64,000 nt of DNA from Danio rerio (taxonomy: Eukaryota > Chordata > Actinopteri > Cypriniformes > Danionidae): the NCBI RefSeq assembly GCF_049306965.1, contig NC_133197.1:8692501-8756500 (forward strand), written 5' to 3'. The notes under the pieces were generated by a model that searched no databases, was not told the origin of the DNA, and saw only the letters and a list, made by a program, of their open reading frames with translations. Positions 46,880 through 64,000 of the stretch are shown piece by piece. Position 1 is the stretch's first letter. Each line of letters starts with the position of its first letter. A program made the position numbers and the translations under genes.

Positions 46880-47785
46880 TATTTATTTATTTATTTTTTG
46901 CCTTTCAAAAACATAACAATTTAGGCCAAACATAATCTTGCACAAACTGACTGAGACATGTCAGATACACAGTAAATCAAGTATGAAGCCATACAATTTC
47001 ATAAAATAACCACAAATAAACAAAAAATAACTTTACTAACAAAAAAGATACATTTACCGTACAGAGATCAAACAGAAACTCTGTAAGGGGTTAGATAAAA
47101 CCATATTCTTTAAACAAATCATACAATTTTTTAGCCTTCTCAGCCTTCATAATTTTTAAAGCTTCTACATAGGTGGGAAACTCCTTTTTAGAGACAGACA
47201 ATTGAGGAGCTGTTTAAAAAAAAAATTGCGAGAAAAAATTAGTGAATGAAGAATTGAATTAAAATAAGTAAACAATTTGCAGTTAAGTCATTGTCTATGC
47301 TGTCCAAATGTACTCCATATTTCACATTGTCCCAACAAATAGAAGGAAACCTTTAAATATATTGTTTTATCCAGTTGTCCACATCAGTCCAGAAAGGATT
47401 AACTAAATTACAATATAGAAATAGATGCTCAACAGTTTCAATATCAGTATTGCAGAATTGGCAAACATTACAATTCACATTAAATCTTTTTCTCAGAAAC
47501 TCTTTTACAGGGTAAATATCATATATCATTTTAAAATGTACTTCTTTGTATTTTGGGGGAATAGGAAATGTCAAAAATTTGCAACCTAATTCTTTTAAAA
47601 CAGTTGGTTAATATAATTTCTTTTAATAGGACCAGGATAGCATTCCTGTATTAAACACTTTCTAATAAACATATTTGTACATTTATTGTCCACAGAGTTT
47701 AACTTGCCTAATTTAGTATCCATCATTTTTGGTGTGGCGGGATCTTTTTTAACATATGAATTAATGGTAAGAGAATACATCTAAT
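46880..47785 (-). mobile_element. Antisense L1-clade LINE, ORF2 C-terminal fragment
   Basis: The minus strand at 47353-47574 reads PPKYKEVHFKMIYDIYPVKE, FLRKRFNVNCNVCQFCNTDI and ETVEHLFLYCNLVNPFW. This is the C-terminal C-x2-C-x8-H-x4-C region of L1-clade ORF2. More upstream sequence (MYSLTINSYVKKDPATPKMM) is in a separate piece at 47595-47780. 5'-truncated and interrupted. Confidence 0.75.
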
Positions 47786-47798
47786 TACTTTTAAATAA

Positions 47799-47833
<35 letters not shown>

Positions 47834-47935
47834 ATTTAAAGATAGTAAGCTCATTAAACACATTAAAAAAAAAAAAAAAAACTTTATACCTCACAGTTTT
47901 TTAAATTAATAAGATGGGATTACAAACCAATAAGA

Positions 47936-48042
<107 letters not shown>

Positions 48043-48419
48043 GCCATTTAAGTTTAGGTACGTTCATACTTCCTTTACATATACTATATATACTATACTA
48101 GAAATTGACCACCTTAAACTGATATACTATTTCCAGTCACTAGGAGACGCTAGTAGCTAATGTTTAACAGAAGGATGCTGCTCCCTGCAGATGTTTATAC
48201 CTGCGTTTTACCCTCCATCAAAACGCGAAAAGACCAGTTTTGTTTTTTCAGCACCTTATGAATTCTCTGAAATTCGGTGTCTGTCTCTAGTCTTCAGGCG
48301 GATTTCCGTGTTTTTGTCTCATTTTCAGTGAGGTGGGAGTGGTTTGGGAAACACTCATGACTGAAAAAACGGCGTAAATAATCGCGTTTATCTTATTAAT
48401 ACCATAAAATACGACTAAA

Positions 48420-59867
<11,448 letters not shown>

Positions 59868-59872
<5 letters not shown>

Positions 59873-59890
59873 ATTAACAAATCCAAAGAA
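59868..59890 (+). terminator. Gene 4 last exon start, stop and AATAAA
   Basis: After 'tcatgaaacag' the phase-1 frame gives one Glu and TAA, and the same bases contain AATAAA. The transcript could end soon after, or more 3' exons may exist. Confidence 0.35.
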
Positions 59891-59998
59891 CACAAGACCC
59901 TTCAGTCTACAGAGTCAAAGTAAATATAAAGAGGAGCCATCTGTATAAAAACATGTCTGTAAAAACAATGTCTGTATAAAAACACATCGTCATAGGAG

Positions 59999-60097
59999 TT
60001 TGGGAAACAGACTGTTGCTGGACAATCAGACTGGATCTTTGACCATCATAGACTTTAAAACTGAAAACACTGGAAAATGTCAGCTGCAGAGTAAGGG
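59999..60097 (+). pseudogene. V-domain fragment, relic of a further family member
   Basis: Reads GNRLLLDNQTGSLTIIDFKT then ENTGKCQLQ. This is the D-E-F part of the cluster's V domain (RLxLDQTGSLTI...TDSGLYKLQ), with the F-strand Tyr replaced by Cys and no B-C part. No acceptor, donor or flanking exons were found. Confidence 0.7.
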
Positions 60098-60240
60098 TTG
60101 CTGGAAATGCAAAGTTTCTGTTGTTGATGAGAAGTGCAGCTCCAGTTGCATGAACTGTTTGGACTGGTCTTAGAAAGCTGGTCTTTACTTTTTCAGTTTG
60201 TTACACAAGTCGACTGGTCTGATTTGAATCTGAAAAGTTA

Positions 60241-60749
60241 AGCTGCATCCCAAATCGCATACTTATGCACTATTCTACGCCATTTTGTAGTATAAGTAGT
60301 GTAAGTAGTGTGTTCACACTGAAACCACTTTAATTACCCTGATGATGCACTCATTCAGTTGGTAAAAGGAAGTGTGGAATGATGGACACTTCACGCACTC
60401 AACGACCACAGGTTTGCCTACATAGCGGAAGGGGCGGAGCTATCGGGCCCACAAGCTGGATAACTTTATTATGGATGGTGAAAGCAAAATTCTCCTACTA
60501 GAGTGATTATAGCGCCTCCCGATGGTGAATGCGGTAATACTCACGCAGGTATTATTTTAAAATTCGGTCAATTAAAATTTCACTGATTTGGCAACCGTCA
60601 AATGTCATTAGGGAAACGGTTTGAATTTCCACTTAGTAAAAAAAACATAAGTGTGCCATATGGGTCGACACTACATACACATACTATCCTGTTGAGTGTG
60701 TAAGTGCATAAGTAAATAGTGCATAGTGTATAGTGTTTGGGACGCAGCT
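60241..60749. mobile_element. Harbinger-like MITE (AGCTGCATCCCAAAT ends)
   Basis: Left end AGCTGCATCCCAAATCGC, right end 'tgtttgggacgcagct'. TTA on both sides (60238-60240 and 60750-60752). Non-coding. Confidence 0.75.
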
Positions 60750-60780
60750 TTAGACTTGGTGAAGTACTAGTAGAACACAT

Positions 60781-61584
60781 TAGCCCCTTTCACACAGTGA
60801 TACCGGTAAATATCTGGAATTTTCTGAACGACTTAACCGGTAAATTAAAAAAAAGCGATGTTCACTCAGGCAAGGACGTTACATATTTTATTTTTCCAGG
60901 AAAGACTGTTCACACATCCATTTCAAAGTACTGGTAAATTCTGACATCATCAACCAGAAATGAGCTCTAAACAGCTGCGCTTGTATTTGTAAACATTTGA
61001 CTACAGTACAAACTCTCTGGATGAATCAGTAATGTGAACAACTTCGATGAAAACATATGGAGGAACACTTTCACATGTTGAGATGTACATGATGTGTGTG
61101 TGTATGCTGGCGCTCATGGGCACACGTGACATATCAAGCAACTGAAGTAAGCAGAGCTTGAAGGTAAACAACGGCTTATCATAAGCATCTTATCCATAAT
61201 TATTTACAAAGTTGGCATTAAGATGAACATATAAACATTATCAGACTAACTTCTAGCAGCTAAATGTGTCTGGGAAAATATTCAAGGGTTTTTATTCTCA
61301 TAAACCAAATGGACTTGAATGCGTCTGACTGTTCTGATTGGCTAAAGCAGACGTCTCACATCAGTTGGTTCTAGACGTGCACGCGCTGTTTCCGGCAATC
61401 TTCCTTCTGCGTTCACACAGCGCAGCATTCCGGCAAATTACCGGTAATGTTACAACTTCTCTTTCCGGAAAATAGCCTGAACGAATTTACCGGTATTTTC
61501 AAAAAGGGCCTGTTCACACATACAGACCTTTCCGGAAAATTACCAGCAATTTTCCAGAAAAGTCTGTATGTGTGAAAGGGGCTA
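60781..61584. mobile_element. MITE (TAGCCCCTTTCACACA ends)
   Basis: Left end TAGCCCCTTTCACACAG, right end 'tgtgtgaaaggggcta', exact complements. The interior repeats 'taccggtaa' and 'ttccggaaaa' words near both ends. Target duplication not resolved. Confidence 0.7.
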
Positions 61585-62265
61585 GTGATTATGTTTTCAT
61601 GGACATCAGTAATGGAATGATTTGTGACAATAGGTTTAAGGTCTTTACACGAGTTGCTTTTTGAAATGTTCCTTTCATGATCCCGTATTACATGTTATAG
61701 CACATAATTTGATTAATGTCAACACACTATCCACACTTCCTCTGGAGTTTCATGTGATTTTAAGTGTTTCATTTTTAATTTGTCGACTTTAACTGTAATT
61801 TGGCACTTTTACTTTCATTCAGGAACATTTTATGCATGCCCCCTATTACAAACGAAATATTGGATGCGAGTATGAACTGCTGGAAGAGTGTTAGGGGTAT
61901 TAATGGAATTTTATACCGCACACTGTATGGGGAAAAAAAAAACTTACATTTTGCAGTGTGTGTGTCTGTGGTCCTTCACTGAGCCAGTAGGTGCTGAGAA
62001 TAGTGTCAAACGGCCGTGGGTGACTATCGTCGCAAAATGGGGTGTAAATCCTACATGACTTAAAAAAGATTGCGGTGTTTACATGTCTGTGATGCACTTC
62101 AATAATGCGACTGAAATATGAACACTCCACATGTCTTAATTCCATTTCTGTTTAGTTCAAATAGGACTTTTGTCGGATAATGGTACGCAAAAATTGCTGT
62201 TTAAATGGTGGACTCTTAATCAGAGTATTGCCGGCAGCTAGCTCTCTGCAACTTTCATTTGGTCA

Positions 62266-62800
62266 CACATGTTGGTTTCACATAAAGCTAAGCAGGGAAG
62301 CGCCCAGTCAGTACCTGGATGGGAGACCAGATGGGAAAGCTAGATTGCTGCTTGAAGTAGTGAGACAAGCAGGGGGCGCTCAACCTGTGGTCTGTGTGGA
62401 TGCTAATGCCCCAGTATGATGAGTGGGACTCTATACTGCTCTGTGAGCGCCGTCTTTCGGATGGGATGTTAAACAGAGGTCCTGACTCTCTGTGGACCTT
62501 AAAAATCGCAGGATGTTCTTCGATAAAGAGTAGGGGTTTAACCTCAGCATTCTGCCAAATTTGCCCACTGGCCTCTGTCTATCATGGCCTCCTAACCATC
62601 ACCATATCATAATTGGCTTCATCACTCTGTCTCCTCTCCACCAATCAGTTGATGTGTGGTCTGTCGCAACATGGCTGCCGTCGCATCATCCAGGTGGATG
62701 CTGCACACTGGTGGTGGACGAGGAGATTCCCCCCAATTTGTTAAAGTCTTTTCAGTGTCCAGAAAAGCGCTATATAAATTTTAGAGATTATTATTATAGT
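62266..62800 (+). mobile_element. SINE3, 5S rRNA-derived SINE
   Basis: The head 'aagctaagcagggaagcg' and 'agtacctggatgggagacc' matches the internal promoter region of 5S rRNA. It continues with the SINE3 body ('tctttcggatgggatgttaa', 'ctctgtggaccttaaaaatc') and ends 'aaaagcgctatataaattt'. The 5S-like 5' part before 62287 is degenerate. Confidence 0.9.
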
Positions 62801-62804
62801 ATTG

Positions 62805-64000
62805 TCGTAATCATATTAGAAATGAATTATTGGTGTCCATGTAAGCGTACTCCGTGTTAACACATTGGCTTTGTTTATGCACACACACTCAATATATATT
62901 TAACATTTAAAAACACACTCTAAACTTATTAAAGAGTTAACATTCACCAACACAAAGTTTTAATTTATGAATTTGTTGTCAATTATTGAATGCATTAAAT
63001 ATATCTTTTATCACATTAAATCAAACACAACAGTAAATATCTTGCTGTTCCAAGATCCACATTAAAGTTTGTTTTTTGTTTAAGGAAATCTGAAAATCTA
63101 GACATCCTAAACATTTTTTCATTAAACACATGGAGTTTATGCCGTAGCCATTTTGATTTTCTGTTGATGCTAGATGCTAATGCTTCAATCAATTTGCACA
63201 GAAATTGGATAATTCTGTTGACATCATTTAAAATATAAAAGTATTAAATGTACCTGTACCTGTCTGACAGTTATGTACTATGGAGAGGTGGACAAGCAGT
63301 GACAACTGCTTCTGATATTGGCTGATTTATTACAGTTTGTGAAGAGATGCTTTAATAAGATGATAAGCTCTATTGAATGATATGAATGACTGAACCCGTC
63401 TTTGTGGACACCGTTTTAGATGCAGTGTAGAGAAAACTAAAAGTTCCACACTGTACATTCAGTAAAATAATAAAACTGAGGGGTTGGTTGTGTTAGACTT
63501 TATTATTTAATCTCTCATAACATTTACAATTTTAATTATTTTCATTTTTAAACATCCTAAAGGCAAATAAAGTTGAGAATCATCTTAGTAATCATAAATA
63601 TATACATTATATGCATATCTATGCCTCTAAACACTCATTAATGATGAAGTACTGATTAAATGAAAGTATATACTGTATAGTTATTATACATGGCTTAATC
63701 TTGAGTTTCTCAGGATGCTGATGTAAATTTCTGTAAATATTCATGATATAAAAAGGTGCATCTGCTATGTTAATGTGAATGTGTGTGTTTTCACATAAGC
63801 TAAAGTGTACATGGCAGGCTATTTTTATTTGCAGATGTCACTTTTTGGCCAGTTTTATTGCTTCCTGTTTAAGGGACTTGCTTAATTGTGTATCTATAAA
63901 GGCACTTTCTCAGAGTATGTAACCAAATAAAAGCAGAAACCACAGTTTGCTGTGCTTTTATTTCTGCTTCAGTGCTGAAATACTTAAAATCAAGTACTGC
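62805..64000. other. Intergenic, nothing recognised
   Basis: AT-rich without a long open frame, Ig-like motif or clear transposon ends. AATAAA words occur (for example near 63470 and 63925), but nothing shows which gene, if any, they serve. Confidence 0.4.

Noticed and set aside
62180-62860. Three overlapping frames of 72-99 codons
   Set aside because: They lie in SINE3 and share its sequence.

Overview
The window looks like teleost genomic DNA, almost certainly zebrafish (Danio rerio) or a very close relative. It is AT-rich and intron-rich, and crowded with (AT)n, GATA and GACA microsatellites, many copies of the zebrafish tRNA-derived DANA SINE, one 5S-rRNA-derived SINE3, RNase H-bearing LINEs, L1-like LINE ends, and many hAT-like and Harbinger-like non-autonomous DNA transposons. 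All recognisable host genes are on the + strand. No retrovirus, LTR element or Polinton was seen.

The coding content is a head-to-tail cluster of four small immunoglobulin-superfamily receptors of the CD2/SLAM/CD48-like type. All exon joins I chose are phase 1, and all four assembled reading frames close. Gene 1 (3720-12686) is signal peptide, V, stalk, V, stalk, membrane segment with tail, 370 aa. Gene 2 (19307 or 19358 to 24348) is signal, V, C2, C2, membrane segment with tail, 385 or 402 aa. Gene 3 (29414-42960, with a probable 3' UTR exon from 45148) is signal, V, V, membrane segment with a 10-residue tail, 268 aa. Gene 4 (48420 to about 59872) is signal, V, V, membrane segment and a short split tail, about 308 aa. 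The seven V exons lack the canonical B- and F-strand cysteines, as the first domain of CD2/SLAM-family proteins does. The two C2 exons keep a four-cysteine pattern like CD2-family domain 2. The proteins should be type I surface receptors or ligands, probably on leukocytes; that role is inferred from the family.

Two relics extend the cluster. A decayed V exon lies at 3127-3391, upstream of gene 1. A V fragment of about 100 bp lies at 59999-60097, downstream of gene 4. Genes 1 and 2 share a closely related membrane exon although their ectodomains differ, and V, stalk and C2 modules have been duplicated, so the locus appears to evolve by exon duplication and shuffling.

Region by region: 0-3.1 kb holds a possible IRF site, an antisense RNase H LINE end and a MITE. 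3.1-12.8 kb holds the relic V exon and gene 1. 12.8-19.2 kb has no gene; it carries MITEs and a GATA array with a higher-order period. 19.2-24.9 kb is gene 2, with a LINE and a DANA in its third intron. 24.9-29.3 kb is a cluster of DANA copies, a hAT and another MITE. 29.3-46.2 kb is gene 3, with a four-layer transposon nest in intron 1 and a tRNA-bearing hAT in intron 2. 46.9-47.8 kb is an antisense L1-like fragment. 48.2-59.9 kb is gene 4, whose introns hold hATs, a Harbinger inside a GC-rich inverted-repeat element, and a GATA/GACA minisatellite. 60-64 kb holds the terminal relic, two MITEs and SINE3.
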